Source: Shewanella hanedai
GTDB lineage: Bacteria > Pseudomonadota > Gammaproteobacteria > Enterobacterales > Shewanellaceae
Direction: 5' to 3'
Assembly (NCBI RefSeq): GCF_007197645.1
Contig: NZ_VKGK01000036.1
Coordinates: 1-53,606, forward strand
Length of the DNA: 53,606 nucleotides
The position numbers and the translations under genes are program-made. The notes beneath the pieces are model-generated. The model did no database searches. It worked only from the letters and a program-made list of their open reading frames with translations, and was not told the origin of the DNA. Below, piece by piece: positions 1 to 7,997 of this stretch. Every line of letters begins with the position of its first letter. Position 1 is the stretch's first letter.

Positions 1-57
1 TTCAACTTGATGAGGCTTGAGTTGGTTGATAATGTCAAAAGCTTGAGATACTTGCAT
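1..57 (-). CDS. Transposase N-terminus, IS4-like (partial)
   Basis: The minus-strand frame starts at ATG (57-55) and encodes MQVSQAFDIINQLKPHQVE before leaving the window. The same start and first nine codons recur in the opposite terminal repeat. There is no clear ribosome binding site; a strong hairpin followed by a run of T lies immediately before the ATG, a layout that insertion sequences use to limit transposase made from outside transcription. Only 19 residues are visible, so the assignment comes from the position just inside an IS4-like tip, not from domain evidence. Confidence 0.55.
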   Translation of the reverse strand, partial: MQVSQAFDIINQLKPHQVE

Positions 58-62
58 AAAAA

Positions 63-92
63 AATCCGAGACCTAGAGGTAGGACTCGGATT
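63..92 (-). terminator. Hairpin with T-run in the IS leader
   Basis: On the minus strand ATCCGAG and CTCGGAT enclose an inner CCTA/TAGG stem, followed by seven T just before the transposase ATG. It should stop minus-strand transcription leaving nagP and could also hide the transposase start. The identical structure occurs in the other copy. Confidence 0.6.
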
Positions 93-180
93 CTGAAGCA
101 TCTAGAAGATCAGTCAACCGAACGATTTATCACTAAATGATCGGCATTAGCCGTTAGGCTCCTTTCTTTAGCTATTCGAT

Positions 181-206
181 AAAGCTGGACATTACTTCCA
201 GCTTTT
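181..206 (-). terminator. Stem-loop overlapping the nagP stop codon
   Basis: AAAGCTGG and CCAGCTTT form an 8-bp stem whose loop contains the nagP stop codon. The downstream T-run is poor, so it may act as a weak terminator or 3' end protector rather than an efficient intrinsic terminator. Confidence 0.4.
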
Positions 207-1499
207 CATCTTATAACCCTTTACGGCATAAAATAGAATGAAGAGGTAACAAGGGAACATCACCATATATCCGCCCTGTTGACCAAGTGATGATACAGAG
301 CTAGTTAGTCCCCAAAATAGTGGCCCAAATGCACCACCAGCAATACCCATGACTAACAGCGCTGAACCTGTACTGGTTAGTTTACCCATTCCAGATAAAG
401 CGAGTGGCCATACAGCAGGCCATACAATCGCATTTGCCAACCCTAAGAAGGCTATCATAAGCAAAGTGTCTGGAAGCTGCGCACCACCAAAAGGGACAAG
501 CATGGTATTAGCAATCGCATAAGATTCATTGTCACCAAATACGATACCGAGTGTGAGCAGTAAACCTAAGATGGCAGAGATCATTAATGCTTTAGGCTGC
601 GAGATAAAACGTGGAATAGTAAGAATACCTAAGGTGTAACCCAGTACCATACAGATCATCGTATATGAGGTCATCACACCATAGCTTTCAATGCCTAATG
701 ACAAGGCAAATGTACCAATCGTATCTCCTGCTATCACTTCAACAGCGACATAGAAAAACAGCGCCATGACACCAAAAGCAAGATTTGGATGAGACAATGC
801 CTCTTTAATCTGACCTTTACTGTTAGTTTGTCCCTCTTCATCTTCATCCGTTAACTCAGGCAGTGGAGACTTCTTAACCACTAGTGCAAGTAAACCGATA
901 AATAGAGCCATTCCTAAGTATGGCAGTATAAGCCCATTAGCCATCTCATCTATTTGAACAGATGTTAATTCAGTACCAACTCTATCTTTAAAGCTATCTA
1001 GAATTAACGCGCTGAACACTAAAGGAGCGATAACACCAGCACCTTTATTCAAGATCCCCATCACGCTAACTCGTGCTGCGGCAGACTCTTCAGGGCCAAT
1101 GCGAACAACATATGGGTTAACTGCTGTTTGCAGTAACGTCTGTCCTGCTCCCATTACAAGCTGAGCAAAAAGAAACAGTGCAAAAACTTGAGTTTTGGCT
1201 GCTGGGATAAATAACAGACCGGCAATCATCATGACTCCCATGCCCAACGCCATACCGTTCTTATATCCTACTTTTCTAATTACCCACGCTGATGGTAGAG
1301 CGGTAAAAGTGACTGCGATATAGAATGAAAACAGGATGAGGGAGGCTTGAAGAGGACTGAGCTGAAGGATCTGTTTTAGATAAGGCATCAACGAACCATT
1401 GAGCCAGGTTGCGAATCCGAGGACGAAAAACAGCATGGCAACGATTGCCATCGGAATAATACTGCTGCGATTTTTGTCACTATTTAATGTCATTTCCAT
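192..1499 (-). CDS. nagP: N-acetylglucosamine MFS transporter NagP
   Basis: This 435-residue major facilitator protein with about twelve hydrophobic segments belongs to the glucose/galactose/GlcNAc (FucP-like) group and imports free sugar across the inner membrane by cation symport. The N-terminal helix shows FATWLNGSLMPYLKQ, and the central loop near residues 215-235 is acidic and polar, as expected between two six-helix halves. It follows nagX, and a NagR operator at 1656-1673 lies upstream, so it probably has its own inducible promoter. An ATG two codons in is an equally acceptable start. GlcNAc specificity is inferred from the locus and from Shewanella NagP. Confidence 0.88.
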   Translation of the reverse strand: MEMTLNSDKNRSSIIPMAIVAMLFFVLGFATWLNGSLMPYLKQILQLSPLQASLILFSFYIAVTFTALPSAWVIRKVGYKNGMALGMGVMMIAGLLFIPAAKTQVFALFLFAQLVMGAGQTLLQTAVNPYVVRIGPEESAAARVSVMGILNKGAGVIAPLVFSALILDSFKDRVGTELTSVQIDEMANGLILPYLGMALFIGLLALVVKKSPLPELTDEDEEGQTNSKGQIKEALSHPNLAFGVMALFFYVAVEVIAGDTIGTFALSLGIESYGVMTSYTMICMVLGYTLGILTIPRFISQPKALMISAILGLLLTLGIVFGDNESYAIANTMLVPFGGAQLPDTLLMIAFLGLANAIVWPAVWPLALSGMGKLTSTGSALLVMGIAGGAFGPLFWGLTSSVSSLGQQGGYMVMFPCYLFILFYAVKGYKMKSWK

Positions 1500-1655
1500 A
1501 AGCCTACTTCTTATAATATTTTTTTTAATTGATGATATCCGGTAAACAAGACATCTCTTTTTATAGTTCTGTAGTCAAAAAGGCCTTCAAAATACACTAT
1601 TTTACCCACCGATAAAACAGGCCTTGTTTCATCGATGTTAAAACATTAAAACAAA

Positions 1656-1673
1656 AAAGACAACGCTGTCATT
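1656..1673. promoter_or_regulatory. Putative NagR operator upstream of nagP
   Basis: The sequence AAAGACAACGCTGTCATT differs by one base from the consensus AATGACAACGCTGTCATT shared by the other sites in this window. It lies about 157 bp before the nagP start, in the nagX-nagP gap. Confidence 0.75.
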
Positions 1674-1746
1674 TTAAGTTTTAACACTATTGCAGCAGAA
1701 TTTTCCCTTTAAAAAGTAAAAAACGATAAATAATAGATCCTTAAAC

Positions 1747-2883
1747 TTAAACCTTTATGAATATATCTCGTTTATACATCCAAAATAACAGTAACCATTG
1801 CACGAGCAACAGAGCAACAGCTGCGGCTAACCCGTGCGCTGAAGATGGAAAAGCATTAACCACACCACCAAATACGCTTTGGGCAGTATACTTCCAATCA
1901 ATCAAGCTAGATGACAAATAGATAATAATTGCATTACACCCAATAATTACAAATGGGAACGCTATTATCTGCCATTTTAATACGTCAACGATGCCATAAA
2001 AAACAGCTAAAAGTATAATACTCCAACCCGTTGTTACCAGAACAAAAGAGCTCGTCCATAGGTCTTTATTCACAGGGATAATCATATTCAATAGCCAACC
2101 ACTTGCGAGTACTAGCGAGCCAACCAACAACATAGACGCGACTTTAAACCACTCGCCTTTTATGTGGTCTTTGACAATAAAGTGTCCAACAAAAACCCCT
2201 GCCATTGCATTTGCTATTGCCGGAATGGTTGACAACAAACCTTCAGGATCTAATGGTCTATTTTGGTATGTGATACCCGGTAAATAATGCGTATCGAAAT
2301 AAGCGTTGATTGAGCCTTGAGGAGTAAACACTCCAGCAGTTCCACCGGGGAAAGGGACAAATAACTGAGCGAATCCATAGCCTAAGAGTATGCCTAAAGT
2401 GACAAATATCTGAGTTCTTAAGCTTGTATGCCAAACGAGCATAGCTGCAAAAAACCAAGCAAAAGCTATCCGGCCCAAGACACTTGCATACCTGACTTCA
2501 TCAATAGCAGTAGGAGCACCAGTTCCCCAACCATGGTTATATAAAACGCCAAAAAACAGAAGTAATAAAAGCCGCTTAATTGAATGTATGTATAACGGCA
2601 TCCTCTTCGCCATAGGCAGCCTATCTAAACGTTTAGGAGAGAGTCCAAGGGCAACACCAGAGAGGAAGATAAAGAGAGGGAAAATAAGATCATAAAAGGT
2701 GAAACCATGCCACTGACTATGCTGCATCTGTGCATCAGCCCATTGCCATCCTTGCCAACTAGTCCATGCAAGCAGACCAGCAAAAAGCGCCTCCCCTCCT
2801 AGTATCCAAAACATATCGAAGCCCCTTAAGGCATCAAGCGACATTAACCTTCGTTTGGGGACTTTAGCTTGAGTAGCTTCCAT
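1747..2883 (-). CDS. nagX: NagX, HGSNAT/DUF5009-like membrane protein
   Basis: This 378-residue polytopic membrane protein has about ten hydrophobic segments and the family signature near its N-terminus (RLMSLDALRGFDMFWILGGE) followed by HGFTFYDLIFPLFIFLSGVALGLS. Eukaryotic relatives are lysosomal heparan-alpha-glucosaminide N-acetyltransferases. In Shewanella and other Proteobacteria the gene stays with nag genes and is proposed to handle amino sugars or chitooligosaccharides at the inner membrane; its exact reaction is unproven. It lies between nagA and nagP, with a terminator-like hairpin separating it from nagA, so it may be expressed by read-through or its own promoter. Confidence 0.82.
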   Translation of the reverse strand: MEATQAKVPKRRLMSLDALRGFDMFWILGGEALFAGLLAWTSWQGWQWADAQMQHSQWHGFTFYDLIFPLFIFLSGVALGLSPKRLDRLPMAKRMPLYIHSIKRLLLLLFFGVLYNHGWGTGAPTAIDEVRYASVLGRIAFAWFFAAMLVWHTSLRTQIFVTLGILLGYGFAQLFVPFPGGTAGVFTPQGSINAYFDTHYLPGITYQNRPLDPEGLLSTIPAIANAMAGVFVGHFIVKDHIKGEWFKVASMLLVGSLVLASGWLLNMIIPVNKDLWTSSFVLVTTGWSIILLAVFYGIVDVLKWQIIAFPFVIIGCNAIIIYLSSSLIDWKYTAQSVFGGVVNAFPSSAHGLAAAVALLLVQWLLLFWMYKRDIFIKV

Positions 2884-2936
2884 TAGTTCTTCCCTAATTT
2901 GTTATTATTATTTTTTATTCGATTTTCTAAAACACA

Positions 2937-2965
2937 AAGCCTCAGCAGCATGACTGTTGAGGCTT
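2937..2965 (-). terminator. Intrinsic terminator-like hairpin after nagA
   Basis: On the minus strand AAGCCTCA pairs with TGAGGCTT, with an additional ACAG/CTG inner stem, and is followed by the T-rich TTGTGTTTT. It falls between nagA and nagX and could lower expression of the downstream genes. Confidence 0.6.
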
Positions 2966-2993
2966 AAACTTGAACCATCACTTAGGATTACCC

Positions 2994-4121
2994 CTAAAAA
3001 ACACGCTTACCACCTATATAGGTTTGATCTACATAGATATCATTATTTAATAAAGTAAAGTCAGCACGAGTGCCTAAGGACAATTGTCCTTGTTGCTCAG
3101 CAAGCCCTAGAAACTGTGCAGGATAAAGCGAGCCCATGCGTATGGCCTCATCTAAATTGAGCCCTAACATATTGACAGTATTTCGAACTGCACCAGCCAT
3201 ATCCAACACACAGCCCGCAAGCTCACCGGTCACCGCATTTAACCTGTCACCTTGACGGATGACTTGAGTACCAAAAAGCTCAAAACTGGCTTCATCATCC
3301 AAGCCCACTGGTGGCATTGCATCTGTAACCAACATCACCTTGCCTTTTGGCTTCGCATAAATGGCAACCCTTGCAGCAGCACTATGCACATGATGACCAT
3401 CGACAATAAGACCACACCAGGCATCACGACTCTCTATCGCAGCACCAACAACACCAGGCTCACGAGAACCAAACGCTGACATCGCATTAAACAGGTGAGT
3501 AAAACCTGTAGCTCCAGCGTCCAAAGCTGCTATAACCGTTTCATAGTCAGCATTTGAGTGACCTAAGCAAACTTTTACATCGGCAGCGACTAAAGCTTTT
3601 ATCACCTCCACAGAGACGTTTTCAGGCGCTAACGTCACAATTTTAGTCCCCAAATCATGACGACTAAACACTTCGAGCTCTGCATCAGAGATACGACGAA
3701 TATGAGACTGTGGATGCACACCTTTTTTGGGAATTGAAAGGTGTGGACCTTCAAAATGCACACCTAACACCCCTGCACTGCCTTTTGTTAATGAGGCAGC
3801 CACGGCATCAGCGGCTTTACGCATCACATCAATATTATCCGTGATCAGTGTTGGTAAAAAACCGGTAGTGCCAAATTTGGCATGGGCAGAACCTATTGTC
3901 TCGATACATTCAACCGAAGTCTCAGCGTTTAATAGAGCGCCACCGCCGCCATTCACCTGAACATCAATAAAGCCTGGAACTAACGTGCCATCTAACGTTA
4001 TCTCTTTAGCACCTTTAGAAGTATCGAAAGCGAGTATATGACCATCCTCAATTGTGATTGGATAGTTATGATGAAAATCTTTGCCATCGAAAACTTGTTT
4101 TGCAATATAAGTTTGTTTCAT
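2994..4121 (-). CDS. nagA: N-acetylglucosamine-6-phosphate deacetylase NagA
   Basis: NagA removes acetate from GlcNAc-6-phosphate to give glucosamine-6-phosphate in the cytoplasm. The 375-residue amidohydrolase has the expected metal and catalytic residues: Glu124 in HFEGPHLS, His188 in CLGHSN, His209 in FTHLFNAMS and the catalytic Asp267 in VTDAMPP, plus DGHHVH near 241-246. I place the start at the ATG at 4121; a TTG one codon upstream is possible but sits too close to the GAGAG-type binding site. It follows nagK by about 50 bp, so the two are co-transcribed. The deaminase gene normally beside it is not here. Confidence 0.95.
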   Translation of the reverse strand: MKQTYIAKQVFDGKDFHHNYPITIEDGHILAFDTSKGAKEITLDGTLVPGFIDVQVNGGGGALLNAETSVECIETIGSAHAKFGTTGFLPTLITDNIDVMRKAADAVAASLTKGSAGVLGVHFEGPHLSIPKKGVHPQSHIRRISDAELEVFSRHDLGTKIVTLAPENVSVEVIKALVAADVKVCLGHSNADYETVIAALDAGATGFTHLFNAMSAFGSREPGVVGAAIESRDAWCGLIVDGHHVHSAAARVAIYAKPKGKVMLVTDAMPPVGLDDEASFELFGTQVIRQGDRLNAVTGELAGCVLDMAGAVRNTVNMLGLNLDEAIRMGSLYPAQFLGLAEQQGQLSLGTRADFTLLNNDIYVDQTYIGGKRVF

Positions 4122-4171
4122 CAATTAGCTCTCAATTTATTCAGTAACGATTTCATACTCGATAACGCTTA

Positions 4172-5086
4172 TTAGTTCACTTTGCTACCAAACTGCTGGC
4201 GAGCAAAGTAGGTAGCGCCAAGTTCAGGTGGCGCTAGAGTCGGTGATAATTTCGCTATTACATCTTTCCCAAGCCAAGGTGCTAGAGGCTCAGCGAGACC
4301 GCCAATCATAGAAAAGCGCGGTGGATTTATCTCAAACAGCTTACGAGCAAGCTCACTAATATATGCAGCTCCCTCTTTCACTATGGCCTGCGCGACTTCA
4401 TCCTGCTGATTAGCGCATTCAAGTACCATTCGAGCTAAGGTAGCGTAAACGCTCGAGCTTTTTCCGGCTAAGTGTTCAACAATCCCTAAGGCACTGTTGA
4501 CTTTAAAGTGATTCATTAGCTGTTCTGTCAGTATGGTTTTTTCAGCAAAACCATCTAGATGTAGTAAAGACTGTTCAGCTGCCTTTAAGCCTAACCAAGC
4601 ACCACTGCCTTTGTCTCCTAAAGCAAAGCCATGACCACCAAGGCTAATGTGTTCACCGTCGACATTCGCATAACCACAAGAACCAGTACCGGTAATAATG
4701 ACAGCACCTTCGCCGCCCTTATGAGCACCGATACACGCAGTATGTAGATCACTGGTGACATACATATCAGCAAAAGGATGTTCCCAATTAACCACATCTT
4801 GATAAAGCCTAGGGACATTCACCCCTGCCAAGCCAAGACCAGCGACTAAGCCCTTGCTGTCGCCTAAAGACATGCCTGCATCTTTTAATGCAAGTTCTGT
4901 AGACAATTGAATCGACTCAAATGTTTGAGATAGACCGTGAAGTGGATTTGCTCGCCCAGCGACACCGGTGCCAATTACACCATCTTCAGCTGAATAAATC
5001 GTTGCTCGACATTTGCTGCCGCCGCCATCAATACCTATAAACAACTGATTCTCCTTCGTCTGGTTCACTTTCATCACAGATCTCAT
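4172..5086 (-). CDS. nagK: N-acetylglucosamine kinase NagK (BadF/BadG/BcrA type)
   Basis: NagK phosphorylates GlcNAc to GlcNAc-6-phosphate with ATP. The 304-residue protein has the ASKHA phosphate-1 motif FIGIDGGGSKCRA at residues 16-28, the adenosine/phosphate-2 segment AVIITGTGSCGYA and a GGHGFALGDKGSGAWLG stretch typical of BadF/BcrA-type GlcNAc kinases rather than ROK kinases. A perfect NagR operator lies about 77 bp upstream. An ATG four codons in, preceded by GAGA at good spacing, is an alternative start. It is the first gene of a nagK-nagA unit, with nagX and nagP downstream. Confidence 0.92.
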   Translation of the reverse strand: MRSVMKVNQTKENQLFIGIDGGGSKCRATIYSAEDGVIGTGVAGRANPLHGLSQTFESIQLSTELALKDAGMSLGDSKGLVAGLGLAGVNVPRLYQDVVNWEHPFADMYVTSDLHTACIGAHKGGEGAVIITGTGSCGYANVDGEHISLGGHGFALGDKGSGAWLGLKAAEQSLLHLDGFAEKTILTEQLMNHFKVNSALGIVEHLAGKSSSVYATLARMVLECANQQDEVAQAIVKEGAAYISELARKLFEINPPRFSMIGGLAEPLAPWLGKDVIAKLSPTLAPPELGATYFARQQFGSKVN

Positions 5087-5162
5087 TTACAGTTTTCCAA
5101 AACACGCACTATCAGAATGCTGTTTTGCTAACTGTCTAAAGTTAACTTCATGTTACAACAAC

Positions 5163-5180
5163 AATGACAGCGTTGTCATT
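5163..5180. promoter_or_regulatory. NagR operator upstream of nagK
   Basis: AATGACAGCGTTGTCATT is the exact reverse complement of the operator consensus in this window (AATGACAACGCTGTCATT). It lies in the gap between the hexosaminidase stop and the nagK start, where it would control the nagK-nagA unit. Confidence 0.85.
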
Positions 5181-5292
5181 TACTTTTTTTATTCTTAAAT
5201 ATCCAGCACAGCATCCCTGATAACCTTAAGTTTAAAAGGATCGGTACGGCATGACTAAACCAAAGAGCAAAGTCACACCTGTTTAGTAATTG

Positions 5293-7959
5293 TTAATTAA
5301 CGGTGAGAACCCGTCCTTTTCTAACACCATCAGCAGCCACAGCTCTTACTTCGACGAGCCCTTTTACAGCCACAGGAGATTCGAATGTGATCCACTGCCC
5401 ACCAGCAACTCGGTACTGAATGTCAAGCCCTGGGTAGATTAAATTAGTATGGAGTTGACCATCATAAATATGTGCACCTACGGTAGGTACTCGGTACTCT
5501 ATTCCTGCTTTATCGAGTTTAAGCAGTTCCTTCTGGCCTAAGGTATTCGCAATCACGCCCCACTGCTTAGCTTGCTCTGCTCGCATCTGTTCTGTAAAAA
5601 ATGCAGTACTTTGATTATATACTGCACCAGAATATTGGTAAGGCACTTCCCAGCTCGCTTGATGCCATGCTTTTTCAGCCAAAATAAGCAACCTTGGAAA
5701 AGTCATATACTCAACCAACTCATCGCTTCTTAGGCTTTCACTCCAGATCTGTCCTTGTATTCCAGCAAAACGCGTATCGGCTTTCATTGGCCCACTGATG
5801 CGCTTTCCATTCTCACTCAGCTTTTCAGTATCATCAGCTTCAAAAGCTTGTCCTTGTATATCAGTCCATTGCTCAGCGTTTGCTGGAAGGTTATCTGGCA
5901 TAAAACCATATAACTTGCGTTCATTACTATTACGACTCGCCCAGTAATAGCCATGTTCCTTTGGATCAGCTTCATAGGGGAAATCAAAATAGAGCACCTC
6001 TGGAATACCCAGTATTGCATCCCACCCTAAGTTCGCTTGATCGTGCGCGCGTTTATAGCCGTCATGGGAGATAACGTCCCAAATATTCGATTGAGACTTC
6101 TGCGGCATCATTGAAGGTCGAGTGTGGCTCATACCATCACTCCAACCTGCAGGCTCTATGCCTTTATCACTGAGAATATTGGAGACTCGCTCAACAAAAT
6201 ATGCGCCAAATTCATCGAATGATGTTACGCCTTGTACATTGTTAGTCATAAACGCTTTACACTGAGGTGACTCAAGCCAGGCACCAGCAGTTTCATCTGC
6301 ACCTATATGGTAAATAGTTAAAGGCTGGCCCGCTTGTTCATGTAACTTTGCTATCTCATCAACCACCTTGTCGACGAAGTGGAAAGTAGACTCCATACAT
6401 ACGTTTAAGGTGTTATCGTCATAGTATTGAATCGATGAATACTCAGTTTTATCTTCAAGATCGATCAACATATACTCATTAGCTGCCGCTTCGTCACCTG
6501 CAGCCATGAAGCTGTTATATCGTGCCTCCATCGACTTAATTGCAGCCCTTGAGTGACCCGGCATATCCATAGATGGGATCACTTGGATCTGCCTTGCAGA
6601 GGCATATTTCAATATCTCAATATAATCGGCTTTAGTGTAGTAACCACTCACACTTGTCTCAGCAAACGGGCCACTGCCAAGCTGAGGCAACAGACAAGTG
6701 GTTTCACTGAGGTCGTGACAACGCTTGCTGCCAATATCGGTCAGCTCAGGTAATCCATCGATCTCTAAACGCCAGCCCTCATCATCAGCCATATGCAGAT
6801 GAAGCTTATTCAGCTTATACGCGGCCATCTGATCGAGCATATCCAGCACTAACTGTTTACTGTGAAAGTTGCGTGATACATCGATATGCATACCGCGAAA
6901 ATCATATCTTGGTGCATCTTCAATTCGCATGGTATTGATGGAAAGCGCTTTGGTGTCTATCAAGCTAGCCAGTGAAGATAAACCATAAGAGAATCCCGCA
7001 TCATCACCAGCAGCCAGCTTGATACCTTGTTTTGTTATTTCTAGTTTATAAGCCCCGGTATGAGTTGAGTCGCTAAGAGAGCTAAGAGCAACGGATAACC
7101 CATTATCAGTTTCTGGTACGCCAATGCGTGCTAATCGATTAAGAGCGGCAACGATGGGCTCTTTCTTCTGACCGTTAAGTTCAAGCTTTATGCCTGAGTG
7201 CAGAGACACAGGTTTATTATCTGACATTAGCTCTACCTTAAGTGGTGTAGGTATGATGCTATTCGTTGCTGCGCCGACCTGAAATTCAATGCCCTGATTA
7301 GCTTGAAAAAGTACCTCAGGTGTCGCCCATTTAATTAAGTCAGTATCGCTGCGTTTGTATTGTGTATCTGCATCGGTATATGCCACAGCATAAGGCCTAA
7401 TCTCGATACCAGTTTCGGGGTCATGAGCCACCACAGTACTCTTAATTAACGCAGGGGTTAACTCTCCAGACACGAGGTAATAGTTTGGCATTGCATCAAT
7501 TTCAGATAACTGCCAAAGATCGCCACGGAAATCTATCGTTTGGGTTTGCCCTCTCTTGAAGCCTTTAAAGGAGGCCGTTGGCGTTATCTTATGCAGATCA
7601 CCCTTTACGTGCGTTATAGTGAAATCATCAGACTGAACCTCTTTTACAGGTCTCATCTGACTGTAATAGATTGCCCAATCGTCATTCATGACATCGACAC
7701 TCGACGTGAGATCTATTTGAGCGCTAAAACAGCGCCCATCTACACCTTCGGTAGGGCAACCATCAGGAAAATTGGTCACAAGACGGTATTTTACATCAAG
7801 GGTATCACCCAGCTGGTTCAACGCCGTTTGAGTCATCGTCGGTGAAACATCAGCGCTAGCTTGCGTGACTGAGCTCTTATCTTCCATGACTCTATTATCA
7901 GAGCAGCCACTTGTCGCTAATACAACAGTGATGGCGGCAGTCAGTAATTTAAGCTTCAT
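5293..7959 (-). CDS. hex: GH20 beta-N-acetylhexosaminidase (chitobiase) lipoprotein
   Basis: This enzyme splits chitobiose and short chitooligosaccharides to GlcNAc. The 888-residue length matches Vibrio-type chitobiases. A lipoprotein signal ends at Cys19 (ATSGC), so the enzyme is membrane-anchored in the periplasm or at the outer membrane. An N-terminal carbohydrate-binding CHB_HEX-type region (about 45-190) precedes the GH20b domain (about 230-350) and the catalytic barrel (about 353-790), with catalytic Asp555-Glu556 in HIGADETAG; a small beta domain closes the protein. It lies 38 bp after the chemoreceptor gene and probably belongs to that operon. The start is supported by GAGGG five bases upstream. 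Confidence 0.95.
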   Translation of the reverse strand: MKLKLLTAAITVVLATSGCSDNRVMEDKSSVTQASADVSPTMTQTALNQLGDTLDVKYRLVTNFPDGCPTEGVDGRCFSAQIDLTSSVDVMNDDWAIYYSQMRPVKEVQSDDFTITHVKGDLHKITPTASFKGFKRGQTQTIDFRGDLWQLSEIDAMPNYYLVSGELTPALIKSTVVAHDPETGIEIRPYAVAYTDADTQYKRSDTDLIKWATPEVLFQANQGIEFQVGAATNSIIPTPLKVELMSDNKPVSLHSGIKLELNGQKKEPIVAALNRLARIGVPETDNGLSVALSSLSDSTHTGAYKLEITKQGIKLAAGDDAGFSYGLSSLASLIDTKALSINTMRIEDAPRYDFRGMHIDVSRNFHSKQLVLDMLDQMAAYKLNKLHLHMADDEGWRLEIDGLPELTDIGSKRCHDLSETTCLLPQLGSGPFAETSVSGYYTKADYIEILKYASARQIQVIPSMDMPGHSRAAIKSMEARYNSFMAAGDEAAANEYMLIDLEDKTEYSSIQYYDDNTLNVCMESTFHFVDKVVDEIAKLHEQAGQPLTIYHIGADETAGAWLESPQCKAFMTNNVQGVTSFDEFGAYFVERVSNILSDKGIEPAGWSDGMSHTRPSMMPQKSQSNIWDVISHDGYKRAHDQANLGWDAILGIPEVLYFDFPYEADPKEHGYYWASRNSNERKLYGFMPDNLPANAEQWTDIQGQAFEADDTEKLSENGKRISGPMKADTRFAGIQGQIWSESLRSDELVEYMTFPRLLILAEKAWHQASWEVPYQYSGAVYNQSTAFFTEQMRAEQAKQWGVIANTLGQKELLKLDKAGIEYRVPTVGAHIYDGQLHTNLIYPGLDIQYRVAGGQWITFESPVAVKGLVEVRAVAADGVRKGRVLTVN

Positions 7960-7997
7960 TGTATCCCTCTATTATTATCATTATTCATGTGCTGTTC

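Larger units (their letters stand above)
1..149 (-). mobile_element. IS4-like insertion sequence, left end (truncated by window edge)
   Basis: The tip at 149 reads inward on the minus strand as TAATGCCGATCA, which from memory matches the terminal inverted repeat of E. coli IS4. About 90 nt of non-coding, hairpin-rich DNA follow, then an ATG at 57 opening a frame that runs off the window. Positions 30-149 are repeated, inverted, at 53487-53606 with a single mismatch (position 121 against its partner). Copy number, transposase body and target duplication lie outside the window. The IS4 assignment rests on the tip sequence and layout only. Confidence 0.75.

Noticed and set aside
30..149. A pair of identical small RNA genes at the two ends of the window
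   Set aside because: The hairpins and T-run look like a small RNA, but the repeat continues past the terminator into a conserved open frame and starts with an IS4-like tip, which a mobile element explains better.
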